Source of the DNA: an uncultured Bacteroidota bacterium
GTDB taxonomy: Bacteria; Bacteroidota; Bacteroidia; Flavobacteriales; Flavobacteriaceae
Direction: 5' to 3'
Length of the DNA stretch: 64,000 bases
Assembly (NCBI GenBank): GCA_902594745.1
Contig: CACJNF010000006.1
Span: 7,501-71,500, forward strand
Shown: positions 9,612 to 20,231 of the stretch, piece by piece
How positions within the stretch are numbered: position 1 is the stretch's first letter
Layout: each line of letters begins with the position of its first letter
Made by a program: the position numbers and the translations under genes
The notes under the pieces: model-generated
What the model was told of the DNA's origin: nothing
The model's input: the letters and a program-made list of their open reading frames with translations, nothing else
Database searches by the model: none

Positions 9612-10277
9612 ATGATTATTGAAATATGTGCAACATCAATAGAGTCAATTCTAAATGCTCAAAATGCAAGAGCACATAGAATAGAATTATGCGAAAATTA
9701 CAGTGTAGGTGGAGTAACCCCATCTGAACAATTTCTTCACGAAGCTATAAAAGTTTCATTATTACCAATAAATGTATTGATAAGGCCAAAAGGAGGTGAT
9801 TTTATCTTTAATGATCAAGAATATGATATTATGATTAATAAAATCAACTTGTATAAAACATATAATGTTAACGGGTTTGTTATCGGATTTATGGAAAAAG
9901 ATAGAAGTTTAAACTCTGATATTTTATCAGAGTTCAGAAAAATCACAAAGGGTTTTGAATTAACATTTCATAGGGCATTTGATTTCCTTAGTAATCAAGA
10001 AGAATCTATTGAGCTATTAATAGAAAAAGATTTTAATAGAATACTATGTTCAGGTCATGAATTAAGTGCAGAAAAAGGGTTAGAAAATCTTATAAATTAT
10101 AATAAAATTTCAAATGGTAGAATTACAATAATGCCAGGTGGTGGAGTTAACTTGGGTAATTTCCAAAAATTTAATAGATCAAGCTTTAATGAAATTCATC
10201 TGTCTGCAATAAACCTTAATGATTCACCTCATTCTAATTTTAATATTATTAAAGAAATTGTTGAGTTGAGTAAATAA
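9612..10277 (+). CDS. cutC: Copper homeostasis protein CutC family
   Basis: [66 protein letters not shown]. Confidence 0.92.
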   Translation: MIIEICATSIESILNAQNARAHRIELCENYSVGGVTPSEQFLHEAIKVSLLPINVLIRPKGGDFIFNDQEYDIMINKINLYKTYNVNGFVIGFMEKDRSLNSDILSEFRKITKGFELTFHRAFDFLSNQEESIELLIEKDFNRILCSGHELSAEKGLENLINYNKISNGRITIMPGGGVNLGNFQKFNRSSFNEIHLSAINLNDSPHSNFNIIKEIVELSK

Positions 10278-10305
10278 TAAAGTGTTATTTTTGAAAAAAA
10301 TTAAT

Positions 10306-12570
10306 ATGGCTTTTGATATTAATGTAATCAAGCGAGTATATTCAGAAATGTCAGTTAAAATCGAGAAAGCTAGAAAGCTTTTAGGAAGACCAATGACATT
10401 ATCAGAAAAAATTCTTTATTCGCATCTGTGGGATGGAAATAATGAAAAAGTTTTTGAAAGAGGATCAGATTATGTTGATTTTGGACCAGATAGAGTTACA
10501 TGTCAAGATGCAACAGCGCAAATGGCTTTACTTCAATTTATGCAGGCGGGAAAGGAAAAAGTAGCAGTTCCGACTACTGTTCATTGTGATCATTTAATTC
10601 TTGCACAATCTGGTGCTCAAAAAGATCTACAAAATGCTAACAAAGTTAGTTCTGAAGTTTTCAATTTTTTGGAATCTGTTTCAAGGAAATATGGAATAGG
10701 ATTTTGGAAGCCAGGAGCTGGAATTATTCATCAAGTAATACTTGAAAATTATGCTTTTCCAGGAGGTATGATGATAGGTACTGATTCACATACTGTTAAT
10801 GCTGGCGGACTTGGTATGGTAGCTATTGGAGTAGGTGGTGCCGATGCTGTAGATGTAATGGCTGGAATGCCATGGGAATTAAAGTTTCCAAAATTGATAG
10901 GAGTAAAGTTAACAGGTAATCTTAATGGTTGGACTTCAGCTAAGGACGTTATACTGAAAGTTGCTGGAATTCTAACTGTAAAAGGTGGAACAGGTTATAT
11001 AATAGAGTATTTTGGAGATGGTGCTGAATCCCTCTCATGTACTGGTAAAGGAACAATTTGTAATATGGGTGCTGAGGTTGGAGCTACAACATCCATTTTT
11101 GCCTATGATGATTCAATGGAAAGATATCTTATTTCAACAGATAGGCAAGATGTAGTTGAAGCTGCTAGTGTTATCAAACATGAATTAAGATCTGATAATG
11201 AAGTCTATAAAAATCCAGAAAAATATTATGATCAAATCATTGAAATTGATCTAGATAAATTATCTCCTCACATAAATGGGCCTTTTACTCCAGACCTAGC
11301 CACACCAGTTAGTGAGATGAAGGCTAAAGTTGAATCTGAGGGTTGGCCTAATGATATTCAATGGGGTTTGATAGGTTCCTGTACAAATTCATCTTATGAA
11401 GATTTATCAAGAGCTGCATCAATTGCACAACAAGCTCTAGATAATAAAATAAAAATCAAATCTAAACTTGGAATCAATCCTGGGTCTGAACAAGTAAGGT
11501 TTACAGCTGAAAGAGATGGGATTATTGATATTTTTGAAAAACTTGAAAGTAAAATCTTTACCAATGCATGTGGACCGTGTATTGGACAATGGAATAGGGA
11601 AGGTGAAGATAAATCTGAAAAGAATTCTATAATACACTCTTTTAATAGAAACTTTGCAAAAAGGGCAGATGGTAACCCAAACACTCATGCATTTGTCTCA
11701 TCTCCTGAAATGGTGATGGCAGTTGCTCTTTCGGGTAAACTTGACTTCAACCCTTTGTCAGATAAGCTAATAAATGAGGATGGTGAAGAAATTATTCTCA
11801 GTCCACCAGTTGGAGATGAGTTACCTTCTAAAGGTTTTGCATGTGAAGATAATGGTTATATAGAGCCTCCTATTGATGGTAAAGACATAGAGATTATAAT
11901 TAATCCTGAATCTCAAAGGCTTCAAAAACTTGAACCTTTTCTTCCTTGGGATGGAAAAAATATAATGAATGCAAGGCTGCTTATTAAAGCTCACGGTAAG
12001 TGTACGACAGATCACATTTCTATGGCAGGTCCATGGTTAAGATTTAGAGGTCATCTTGACAATATATCGGATAACTGCTTAATTGGAGCAGTTAACCACT
12101 TCAATATGAAAACTAACAGTGTTAAGAACTTAATCACAGGTAATTATGGTCCTGTTCCTGAGACTCAAAGATTTTACAAGAAAAATGATATTGATACAAT
12201 TGTTGTAGGAGATCATAATTATGGAGAAGGTTCATCAAGAGAACATGCTGCTATGGAGCCAAGACATCTAGGAATTAAGGTAGTTATCGTTAAATCTTTT
12301 GCAAGAATTCATGAGACTAATTTAAAGAAGCAGGGAATGCTTGCATTAACTTTTGACAATGAGTTTGATTATAATAAAATACAAGAAGAAGATACTTTTA
12401 ACTTTATAGATCTGGAGTCATTTTCTCCTGGTAATCAATTAAGTCTAGAAATAGTCCACAAAGATCAATCAAAAGAAATTATAAAACTTAATCATACCTT
12501 CAACTCTCAACAAATAGAGTGGTATAAAAATGGTTCTGCACTAAATTTAATAAAAGCTAATAATTTGTGA
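10306..12570 (+). CDS. Aconitate hydratase
   Basis: [86 protein letters not shown]. Confidence 0.96.
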   Translation: MAFDINVIKRVYSEMSVKIEKARKLLGRPMTLSEKILYSHLWDGNNEKVFERGSDYVDFGPDRVTCQDATAQMALLQFMQAGKEKVAVPTTVHCDHLILAQSGAQKDLQNANKVSSEVFNFLESVSRKYGIGFWKPGAGIIHQVILENYAFPGGMMIGTDSHTVNAGGLGMVAIGVGGADAVDVMAGMPWELKFPKLIGVKLTGNLNGWTSAKDVILKVAGILTVKGGTGYIIEYFGDGAESLSCTGKGTICNMGAEVGATTSIFAYDDSMERYLISTDRQDVVEAASVIKHELRSDNEVYKNPEKYYDQIIEIDLDKLSPHINGPFTPDLATPVSEMKAKVESEGWPNDIQWGLIGSCTNSSYEDLSRAASIAQQALDNKIKIKSKLGINPGSEQVRFTAERDGIIDIFEKLESKIFTNACGPCIGQWNREGEDKSEKNSIIHSFNRNFAKRADGNPNTHAFVSSPEMVMAVALSGKLDFNPLSDKLINEDGEEIILSPPVGDELPSKGFACEDNGYIEPPIDGKDIEIIINPESQRLQKLEPFLPWDGKNIMNARLLIKAHGKCTTDHISMAGPWLRFRGHLDNISDNCLIGAVNHFNMKTNSVKNLITGNYGPVPETQRFYKKNDIDTIVVGDHNYGEGSSREHAAMEPRHLGIKVVIVKSFARIHETNLKKQGMLALTFDNEFDYNKIQEEDTFNFIDLESFSPGNQLSLEIVHKDQSKEIIKLNHTFNSQQIEWYKNGSALNLIKANNL

Positions 12571-13613
12571 TGAAAGATTTGAAATATTTAATGTCATATT
12601 CAATTGCCTTTATGGCATTTTTAGGTATATCAATTGGTGGTTTCTATAATTATTTAGCTGTTATTTACACATTTGTTTTTATACCTGTCTTGGAAGTTCT
12701 TGTTAAAAGAAGTGATGAAAAATATACAGAGCAAGAAAAAGCAAACAGACTATTAGATCCTTTTTTTGATATTCTTTTGTATTTAAATATTCCGATTGTT
12801 TTTGGAATTTTCTTTTTCTCACTTGATAAGTTAATTTTGACTACTTCAATTTCGGATATTGTAGGTATAATTCTATCTGCAAGTATAGTTATGGCTACTA
12901 ATGGAATTAATGTAGGACACGAGTTGGGTCACAGAAGGTCATTATTTGCTAGAACCTGCTCAAAACTTCTATATCTTCCATGTCAATATATGCACTTTTA
13001 CATTGAGCACAACTTTGGACATCATATAAATGTTGCAACCCCAGAAGACCCCGCTACAGCAAGGTATAAGCAAAACCTTTATAGTTTTTGGATAACATCA
13101 GTTGTTAGGACATATATAAGTGCATGGAAAATTCAGTTAAGACTTTTGAAAGTTTCTAAAAGAAGTTTTTTCTCAATTAAAAATGATATGATTTTCTATA
13201 CATTATTTCAGCTGTTATTCATAGCTATGATATTTTATTACTTTGGACTTTACATTACTTTGTTATCTGTTTTAATGTCTGTAATTTCATTTCTGTTTTT
13301 AGAGACAATCAATTATGTTGAACATTATGGTCTTTTGAGAAAAAAAGAGTCTAATGGAAGATATGAGAGGGTAAAGCCTCATCATTCTTGGAATTCAAAT
13401 CACACAATTGGAAGAATTGTATTGTATGAGCTAACTAGGCACAGTGATCATCACTTTAAGTCTTCAAAAAAATATCAAGTATTAGAATCTTTAGACGACT
13501 GTCCTCATCTACCTTATGGATATCCAACTTCTATATTATTATCACTTATTCCACCAATATGGTTTGGAATAATGAATCCTTTAGTAAGACATCATATGGG
13601 ATATGCTGACTAA
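12570..13613 (+). CDS. alkB: AlkB-type alkane 1-monooxygenase (membrane di-iron)
   Basis: His boxes GHELGHRRS, EHNFGHHINVATPEDPATAR, NYVEHYGLLRKK, SDHHFKSSKKYQ; multiple TM segments. ATG at 12570 overlaps acn stop (TGATG). Confidence 0.85.
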   Translation: MKDLKYLMSYSIAFMAFLGISIGGFYNYLAVIYTFVFIPVLEVLVKRSDEKYTEQEKANRLLDPFFDILLYLNIPIVFGIFFFSLDKLILTTSISDIVGIILSASIVMATNGINVGHELGHRRSLFARTCSKLLYLPCQYMHFYIEHNFGHHINVATPEDPATARYKQNLYSFWITSVVRTYISAWKIQLRLLKVSKRSFFSIKNDMIFYTLFQLLFIAMIFYYFGLYITLLSVLMSVISFLFLETINYVEHYGLLRKKESNGRYERVKPHHSWNSNHTIGRIVLYELTRHSDHHFKSSKKYQVLESLDDCPHLPYGYPTSILLSLIPPIWFGIMNPLVRHHMGYAD

Positions 13614-14255
13614 TCAATTATGACCGATGTTACAAATATGGTAATCCATTGGATTTGACGAAATAAGTCCTTCATCGTACCCTTCATACCAGCTACAGTC
13701 TAGATATCTTAATCCCTCAAATTTTTTCTCAAAAAATCTATTCTTTGATTCAATAAAACCATTATATGTATTCGGAAATGGTGAGGAAGGATGCATTATA
13801 TCGTCAGGATTTGAGCTATGCCCAAACCTTAAAACATCATGACCAAATTCATGGTACATTAAGCCTAATTTTTCCCATATGTTAATTTCACTCCAGTATC
13901 TGAAAGCAATGCCCACTCTTACTCTTGAATCATCACAAGAAGTAGCGGCATAGGCTCCATAGTCAAGTACTTGACCTGATGTAAAAAGTGCATCAGATTC
14001 AAATTCATAATAGATATCAACATCTGTATTTAATTTATCGTAATCAGGACTTCCAAGCATTGAACATTTTGCATCTTCTACAAAAATATCCCAAAATGCG
14101 TAAAGGTCATCAGTGTCAAAGTTAGGGTTTGATACTCTACTGTAATCTGCGCAGCTATAAAATATCTCTTCAGGTATTTCCTCATATGTAAGTGAATTTT
14201 TAGAGCAGGAAACTAAAAGAATATAAAAAAGGACTATTAGCTGTCTGTAGGGCAT
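13614..14255 (-). CDS. Putative lipoprotein metallopeptidase (metzincin-like), copy 1
   Basis: Lipobox LLVSC; MYHEFGHDVLRFGHSSNPDDIMHPSS. Confidence 0.7.
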   Translation of the reverse strand: MPYRQLIVLFYILLVSCSKNSLTYEEIPEEIFYSCADYSRVSNPNFDTDDLYAFWDIFVEDAKCSMLGSPDYDKLNTDVDIYYEFESDALFTSGQVLDYGAYAATSCDDSRVRVGIAFRYWSEINIWEKLGLMYHEFGHDVLRFGHSSNPDDIMHPSSPFPNTYNGFIESKNRFFEKKFEGLRYLDCSWYEGYDEGLISSNPMDYHICNIGHN

Positions 14256-14836
14256 GAAATATATTTGATACCTGGAAAGGATCTTTTGAACATTCTATCT
14301 TTAGCCTCTATAAAACCATTTATGTCGATATCACTTCTTGTACTTGACGGATACATTATATCAGCTGGGCTTGAGCTGTGTTCATATTTATATACATCAT
14401 GACCAAATTCATGATACATAATCCAAAGTCTTTGTAGAAGGTTTTTCTCAGTCCATTCGTTATACAGTACACCAACATTAACAATAGCATCATTGCAATA
14501 TCCAGAGAAAGTAGAGTATGCAATATGATCAGGGGTTACACCTTGTGAAATTTGAGCAGCAGTTCTGTATTCGAAAAAAATGTTTAATTGAGAATGTTGT
14601 TCATCAAAGTCCTGCCCTCTGGTGCACTTTACGTCAGCAACAAATTTATCCCAATACTGCATTAAATCGTCTTGGTTTGTTGTTTTTGGGTCTAAAACGT
14701 CACTGTAGCTAACACAGCTGTATAATTGTTCAAACTCTTCTTCAATGATGACATCATCTGAGTCTAATTCATTTGACTTAGAACAAGCTAAAACTAGAGT
14801 TAAGCTAATACCGATATAAAGAGTTTTATTTAACAT
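14237..14836 (-). CDS. Putative lipoprotein metallopeptidase (metzincin-like), copy 2
   Basis: Lipobox LVLAC; MYHEFGHDVYKYEHSSSPADIMYPSS; clear paralogue of the adjacent ORF. Confidence 0.7.
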   Translation of the reverse strand: MLNKTLYIGISLTLVLACSKSNELDSDDVIIEEEFEQLYSCVSYSDVLDPKTTNQDDLMQYWDKFVADVKCTRGQDFDEQHSQLNIFFEYRTAAQISQGVTPDHIAYSTFSGYCNDAIVNVGVLYNEWTEKNLLQRLWIMYHEFGHDVYKYEHSSSPADIMYPSSTRSDIDINGFIEAKDRMFKRSFPGIKYISCPTDS

Positions 14837-14850
14837 AATAGACTTTTTGT

Positions 14851-14923
14851 AGCGAGAGGGAGATTTGAACTCCCGACCTCCGGGTTATGAATCCGACGCT
14901 CTCACCAACTGAGCTACCTCGCC
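14851..14923 (-). tRNA. tRNA with CAT anticodon (tRNA-Met; Ile2 not excluded)
   Basis: Minus strand GGCGAGGTAGCTCAGTTGGTGAGAGCGTCGGATTCATAACCCGGAGGtcgggagTTCAAATctccctctcgctA; cloverleaf, anticodon loop TTCATAA. Confidence 0.92.
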
Positions 14924-15035
14924 AAATTTAAGAAATGCAAATATATGAAACAAATATCAACATTGTGAAGCTAAAAATTTGTTTATTAATGTAAATACTA
15001 ACTTTTTTTAATATATTGACTTCAATTTAAATCCA

Positions 15036-15428
15036 ATGAGTCAAAAGAAAGAATTTGTTTTGGAATATGATTTTCAATCATCTCCTCAATTACTATTCCA
15101 ATACTTGTCAACTCCATCTGGACTCTCAGAGTGGTTTTCTGATGATGTAAACTATAGGGGAGAAAAATACACTTTTTTTTGGGGTGAATCAGAGGAGTAT
15201 GCAAGAGTTTTATCTAAGAAACAAAATGAAAAGATTAGGTTTCAATGGATAAATGGAGAATCTGATGAAGAGGACTATTTTTTTGAATTCAGAATTCAAA
15301 TGGATGAAATTACTAAAGATGTCTCCTTAATAGTTACTGATTTCTCTGATGAAGAAGAAATTGAAGAGGCGAAATTATTGTGGGATAGTCTTATTTCTGA
15401 TTTAAAGCAAGTTCTGGGGTCTTCTTAA
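15036..15428 (+). CDS. START-like/SRPBCC (AHA1-type) domain protein
   Basis: FVLEYDFQSSPQLLFQYLSTPSGLSEWFSDDVNYRGEKYTFFWGES. Confidence 0.85.
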   Translation: MSQKKEFVLEYDFQSSPQLLFQYLSTPSGLSEWFSDDVNYRGEKYTFFWGESEEYARVLSKKQNEKIRFQWINGESDEEDYFFEFRIQMDEITKDVSLIVTDFSDEEEIEEAKLLWDSLISDLKQVLGSS

Positions 15429-15964
15429 TTTAAAGAAATATCGTCAGGTGAATTTGACCAAATTCTATATTTATTATCAAGCTCATTAATAACTTTATTC
15501 CAACTGTTTTTCTCTCTTAAATCAAAAATATTCTTATCCAATCTATCAATTACTATCCAGCTATTGCTTTCAATCTCATCATTTAACTGTTCGGTTTCCC
15601 AACCAGAATATCCCTGAAAAAAAAGAACATCTTCTAAATCAATCTTTCCATCTTCTACTTGGTCTATAATTAGTTGCACATCATTACCCCAATAAAGGTT
15701 GTCGTCAATTATAAGACTCTCGTTGTATATATTATGATTTCTAATTATATAAAATGTATGTTCAGATACTGGACCACCGAAGTTAAATTCATACTTCTTT
15801 CCAAAGGAATTGTTTTTATTTTTAATTAAAAAGAGACCTCCTGGTCTATTTAAAATGAAACCAGTATGACCCTCATCAGTTTCATCTACTATCAATATAA
15901 TAGATTTATAAAATATCATATCACTAAGTAAACTTGGTGATGAAATTAAAATTTTGCCTTTCAT
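15425..15964 (-). CDS. YqgE/AlgH family protein
   Basis: GKILISSPSLLSDMIFYKSIILIVDETDEGHTGFILNRP; GGPV; FFQGYSGWETEQLNDEIESNSW. Confidence 0.92.
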   Translation of the reverse strand: MKGKILISSPSLLSDMIFYKSIILIVDETDEGHTGFILNRPGGLFLIKNKNNSFGKKYEFNFGGPVSEHTFYIIRNHNIYNESLIIDDNLYWGNDVQLIIDQVEDGKIDLEDVLFFQGYSGWETEQLNDEIESNSWIVIDRLDKNIFDLREKNSWNKVINELDNKYRIWSNSPDDISLN

Positions 15965-15971
15965 AATAAAA

Positions 15972-15998
15972 AAAAGAGCTTCAAAATGAAGCTCTTTT
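15972..15998 (-). terminator. Intrinsic terminator downstream of HU gene
   Basis: AAAAGAGCTTC-aaaat-GAAGCTCTTTT perfect 11-bp inverted repeat with flanking A/T tracts. Confidence 0.85.
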
Positions 15999-16024
15999 AC
16001 ACATTTTTTAAATGAATTTAAAAC

Positions 16025-16297
16025 TTAGTTCACTGAGCTTGATAGTTCAGCTCCAGCTTTAAATTTAACAACTTTCTTAGCTGGGATTTTAATTGTTGCA
16101 CCAGTTTGTGGGTTTCTACCATCTCTCGCAGCTCTTTGAGAAACTGACCAAGATCCGAAACCAACTAGTGAAACTCTTCCACCACCTTGTAAAGTTGAAC
16201 TTACACTCCCTAGAAAAGATTCTAGAGCTTTTTTCGCTGATGCTTTTGAAATACCAGCGTCAGCTGCCATAGCATCAATTAATTCTGATTTGTTCAT
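16025..16297 (-). CDS. HU family DNA-binding protein
   Basis: MNKSELIDAMAADAGISKASAKKALESF; GFGSWSVSQRAARDGRNPQTGATIKIPAKKVVKFKAG. Confidence 0.97.
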   Translation of the reverse strand: MNKSELIDAMAADAGISKASAKKALESFLGSVSSTLQGGGRVSLVGFGSWSVSQRAARDGRNPQTGATIKIPAKKVVKFKAGAELSSSVN

Positions 16298-16420
16298 ATC
16301 ACTTAATTTTAATGTTTAAATAAAGATATAGGTTTATAGGTAAGTCCCAATAAATAAGGGCTTAAAACTCAATTTTTGTTAATAAATATGCTGTTTTTGT
16401 TGATAATATGCCTGATTTTA

Positions 16421-17371
16421 CTAGTAAACACGGGAATTTTCATCAAATTTATAACCATTTAGAAGATCTTTTGCCAGCATCTCTTTCCTGTTCTCGAGCT
16501 GAATTTTAGTACAATTTATAATTCCATCTTTTGAATTAATGTGAATTTCATCTTTAATAACGAATACTTTTCCAATAGATGATTCTCTAAAATCACTTCT
16601 ACTCAGTGAACTTGCTTTTAAAATCTTCACTCTAATCTCTTTGTCTCCATTTTTTAAAATTGTCCAGGAGCCAGGCTTAGGTGATAGACCTCTAATCATC
16701 CCCAAAATTTTATCAATATTATCATTCCAGTTAATTCTTGTATTTCTTGCATTTAACTTAGGGGCCATATTTAAATCTTTATTTTCGTCTTGCTTCTGAA
16801 TTTTAGCTTTACCGCTAGCAACAATCTTAATTGTATTTAACAAAACCTTTGAACCAATAATTGATAGTTTATTATAAAGGCTTTCAAAATCATCGTCATC
16901 ATTTATTATAATCTCTTCTTTTAAAATAATGTCTCCATGATCAATTCTTTCATTAATAAAAAAAGTTGTAACACCTGTAACTTTCTCATTATTTATTAAA
17001 ACCCAATTAATTGGTGCAGCTCCTCTATAGTCAGGAAGAAGAGACGCATGAAGATTGATTGTACCAAGCGCTGGAATTGAAAATACTTCTTTTGGTAATT
17101 TTCTAAATGCAACAACAATAAATAATTCAGCATCTAAATATGAAATTTCATTCAAAAAATCATTATTTGTAAGGTTCTCAGGTTGTTTAATTGGGATATT
17201 ATTATCAGATGAAAACCTTTTAACTTCACTTTCATTAATTTTTAACCCTCTTCCTGATTTTTGGTCTGGTGAAGTAACAACACATACAACATCAAAATTG
17301 TCATTTATTACTTTTAATGATTTTACAGCAAAATCTGGAGTTCCAAAAAAAATTATTTTTGTTTTTTTCAT
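16421..17371 (-). CDS. fmt: Methionyl-tRNA formyltransferase
   Basis: KIIFFGTPDFAVKSL; GTINLHASLLPDYRGAAPINWVLINNEKVTGVTTFFI; RGLSPKPGSWT. Confidence 0.96.
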   Translation of the reverse strand: MKKTKIIFFGTPDFAVKSLKVINDNFDVVCVVTSPDQKSGRGLKINESEVKRFSSDNNIPIKQPENLTNNDFLNEISYLDAELFIVVAFRKLPKEVFSIPALGTINLHASLLPDYRGAAPINWVLINNEKVTGVTTFFINERIDHGDIILKEEIIINDDDDFESLYNKLSIIGSKVLLNTIKIVASGKAKIQKQDENKDLNMAPKLNARNTRINWNDNIDKILGMIRGLSPKPGSWTILKNGDKEIRVKILKASSLSRSDFRESSIGKVFVIKDEIHINSKDGIINCTKIQLENRKEMLAKDLLNGYKFDENSRVY

Positions 17372-17922
17372 TGAATATTGTTCATAATAAATTCTACCCT
17401 TTCTTTAACACTAATATTTGGAACTTCAACACTAAATATTGAAGATTCATCATATATTTGATATATAAATGGAGAAATTTTCATTGCTTCTTCGTATTCC
17501 TCAATTCTATTATCATCTTTAGTATATATCTCTTTCCAAGATGGAAAAATAAAGACCATATCATACTTATAATTTTTTAGTAACTCTTCCCAGTAATCAG
17601 TTGATTGATTTATAGATCTTAAGTATGCAGTTATCTCATGCACACCTCTATCATAAAAAATAATATCATTTTTACATGAAATCTTTAAGGCATCATTGAA
17701 ATCACTATCTCTCTTTGTAAGGATTTCATTGCTAATTTTAATTGGGTCTAATTTAAAGCTTGAGCCCTTTAAACTATAATCTGATAGAATATCTCTAGCA
17801 GCCTCATCAAAGCAAACAAAACCTAAATTCTTAAGTTCATTTAAGACAGAGGTTTTTCCTGTACTTGGCCCTCCAGCTAAAACTATTCTTTTATTATTTT
17901 TCTCATTTAACATACCAGACAA
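17368..17922 (-). CDS. NadR/Ttd14-like P-loop ATPase/kinase
   Basis: RIVLAGGPSTGKTSVLNELKNLGFVCFDEAARDIL; FYDRGVHEITAYL. Confidence 0.8.
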   Translation of the reverse strand: MSGMLNEKNNKRIVLAGGPSTGKTSVLNELKNLGFVCFDEAARDILSDYSLKGSSFKLDPIKISNEILTKRDSDFNDALKISCKNDIIFYDRGVHEITAYLRSINQSTDYWEELLKNYKYDMVFIFPSWKEIYTKDDNRIEEYEEAMKISPFIYQIYDESSIFSVEVPNISVKERVEFIMNNIQ

Positions 17923-17936
17923 ATGATTGATTATAT

Positions 17937-18257
17937 TTGCATCACATTACAAAATTAATTGCCTTGTCTAATAAAAGCACTAAATCCGAAGATTTTTATT
18001 CAAGATTTAAAGATCAGCTACTTGAATCTCAGGATTGGCCAGGTATTTACATATTTAAATTTATTGTTAAAGACAAGAGTGAAGAATATGATCATTTAAA
18101 AAAATATCTAAATAATTACGAAGGAAAAAAATCTTTAAAATCCTCGTCAAACAATAAATTTTTGAGCTTGACGTTTGAATACTATGCTGATTCACCTGTT
18201 GAGGTAATCAATATATACAAGGGTATAGAGAATATAGATAATATAATTAGCCTTTAG
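17937..18257 (+). CDS. DUF493 family protein
   Basis: FYSRFKDQLLESQDWPGIYIFKFIVK; SSNNKFLSLTFEYYADSPVEVINIYKGI. Confidence 0.8.
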   Translation: MHHITKLIALSNKSTKSEDFYSRFKDQLLESQDWPGIYIFKFIVKDKSEEYDHLKKYLNNYEGKKSLKSSSNNKFLSLTFEYYADSPVEVINIYKGIENIDNIISL

Positions 18258-18287
18258 TTTGGTAATTAATTTCTTAAATTGCGAGAT

Positions 18288-18920
18288 ATGAATTCATTAG
18301 AATATAATACTGAAAGAAAAAAGCTTATTATACCAGAATATGGAAGGCATGTTCATCAAATGGTTGACCAAGCTGTTTTGGTTAAAGATAAAGCAGAGAG
18401 GAACAAAATGGCAAAGGCTATAATTGGTGTAATGGGTAATCTAAACCCCCATCTAAGAGATGTTCCAGATTTTCAACATAAACTTTGGGCTCAACTATTT
18501 ATAATGTCAGATTTTCAGCTAGATGTTGATAGTCCTTTTGAAAGACCTTCAGAGGATATCTATAAAAATAGCAAGCCGAATAAACTTAATTATCCTCAAA
18601 GTCATCCCAAATATCGTTTTTATGGAAATAATATTAAAAAAATGATAGATATAGCTATTGGATGGGAAGATGGAGATTTAAAGAACAAACTTGTTTTGAA
18701 TATAGCTAACCACATGAAAAAATGTTTTCTTAATTGGAACAAGGACTCAGTTGAGGATAAAGTTATTATTGATCATCTACTGGATATGTCTAACGGAGAC
18801 TTAAAACTTAGAGATTCAGATTTACCTTTAACAGATTCAAGTGAATTTCTAAAAAATAAAGTGAAGACCTCAAATCATAAACAAAATAAAAACAGAAAAA
18901 AGACCAAAAGAAGATTTTAA
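18288..18920 (+). CDS. DUF4290 family protein
   Basis: LEYNTERKKLIIPEYGRHVHQMVDQAV; GVMGNLNPHLRDVPDFQHKLWAQLFIMSDFQLDVDSPF. Confidence 0.85.
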   Translation: MNSLEYNTERKKLIIPEYGRHVHQMVDQAVLVKDKAERNKMAKAIIGVMGNLNPHLRDVPDFQHKLWAQLFIMSDFQLDVDSPFERPSEDIYKNSKPNKLNYPQSHPKYRFYGNNIKKMIDIAIGWEDGDLKNKLVLNIANHMKKCFLNWNKDSVEDKVIIDHLLDMSNGDLKLRDSDLPLTDSSEFLKNKVKTSNHKQNKNRKKTKRRF

Positions 18921-20230
18921 TGTCTAGTATTAGGGTTAAAGGCGGTAAAAAATTATCTGGAGAGATAACACCTCAAGGTGCTAAAAATGAGGCTCTTCAA
19001 GTAATTTGTGCTGTACTTTTAACTGAGAGTGATGTTGTAATTTCCAACATACCAAATATTATTGATGTAAATAAACTAATAGATATTCTTAAAAATTTAG
19101 GTGTAAGTGTTTCAGAAATTGATAAAGGTAAATTTACTTTTAACGCTAAGGACATTAACCTAAATTATTTAAATAGCTCAGGATTTGCTAATGATGCAAA
19201 ATCTTTGAGAGGTTCGATAATGTTGGTAGGTCCTTTACTATCTAGATTTGGTTCTGCCTCCATACCTAGGCCAGGTGGTGACAAAATTGGTAGGAGAAGA
19301 TTAGATACTCATTTTGATAATCTTGAAAAACTTGGTGCAAAACTTAATTACTTGTCAGAAGATAAAACATATTCAATAGAATCAAAGGGAAGACTTATTG
19401 GAACAGACATACTTCTAGATGAAGCGTCTGTTACAGGAACAGCAAATATAATTATGGCCTCTGTTCTTGCTGATGGAGATACATCTGTTTACAATGCTGC
19501 ATGTGAACCGTATATTCAACAACTATGTTCAATGTTAAACAATATGGGTGCAGATATTAGTGGTATAGGTTCTAATTTATTAAGGATCAAAGGGGTTGAG
19601 AAATTAAATGGAACAACTCATAATATTCTGCCTGATATGATTGAAATAGGAAGTTGGATTGGCTTAGCAGCAATGACAAGAAGTAAACTTAGAATTAAGA
19701 ATGTGTCATGGGATAATTTAGGACAAATTCCAGATGTTTTTAGAAAACTTGGTATTACAATCCAGAGAGATGGAGATGATATGCTTATACCTGAGCATAA
19801 AAACGGATATTCAATTACGAATTACATTGATGGTTCAATACTTACTATATCAGATGCTCCATGGCCAGGTTTTAGCCCTGATCTAATTTCGGTAATACTT
19901 GTTATAGCAACTCAAGCTAAAGGAAGTGTTCTGATACATCAAAAAATGTTTGAAAGCAGATTATTTTTTGTAGATAAGTTAATTGATATGGGAGCTAAGA
20001 TAATTTTGTGTGATCCACATAGAGCTTCCGTTATTGGACATGATTTTAAGTCTTCTTTAAAGTCTACTACTATGACATCTCCTGACATTAGAGCAGGGAT
20101 AGCACTTTTGATTGCAGCTCTATCAGCAAAAGGAGAAAGTATAATTCAAAATGTTGACCAAATAGATAGAGGATATGAAAATGTCGTAAAAAGACTAAAA
20201 AAATTAGGAGCTGAAATTGAAAGAATCTAA
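18920..20230 (+). CDS. murA: UDP-N-acetylglucosamine 1-carboxyvinyltransferase
   Basis: RVKGGKKLSGEITPQGAKNEALQVICA; SLRGSIMLVGPLLSRFGSASIPRPGGDKIGRR; start overlaps previous stop. Confidence 0.95.
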   Translation: MSSIRVKGGKKLSGEITPQGAKNEALQVICAVLLTESDVVISNIPNIIDVNKLIDILKNLGVSVSEIDKGKFTFNAKDINLNYLNSSGFANDAKSLRGSIMLVGPLLSRFGSASIPRPGGDKIGRRRLDTHFDNLEKLGAKLNYLSEDKTYSIESKGRLIGTDILLDEASVTGTANIIMASVLADGDTSVYNAACEPYIQQLCSMLNNMGADISGIGSNLLRIKGVEKLNGTTHNILPDMIEIGSWIGLAAMTRSKLRIKNVSWDNLGQIPDVFRKLGITIQRDGDDMLIPEHKNGYSITNYIDGSILTISDAPWPGFSPDLISVILVIATQAKGSVLIHQKMFESRLFFVDKLIDMGAKIILCDPHRASVIGHDFKSSLKSTTMTSPDIRAGIALLIAALSAKGESIIQNVDQIDRGYENVVKRLKKLGAEIERI

Positions 20231-20231
20231 T

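Noticed and set aside
11394-12015. Minus-strand ORFs inside aconitase (11394-11684, 11437-11688, 11821-12015)
   Set aside because: Antisense by-products of a strongly conserved coding gene.
16298-16420. Weak inverted repeat AAGtCCC...GGGCTT upstream of HU, considered as autoregulatory site
   Set aside because: Too short and imperfect to support a call.
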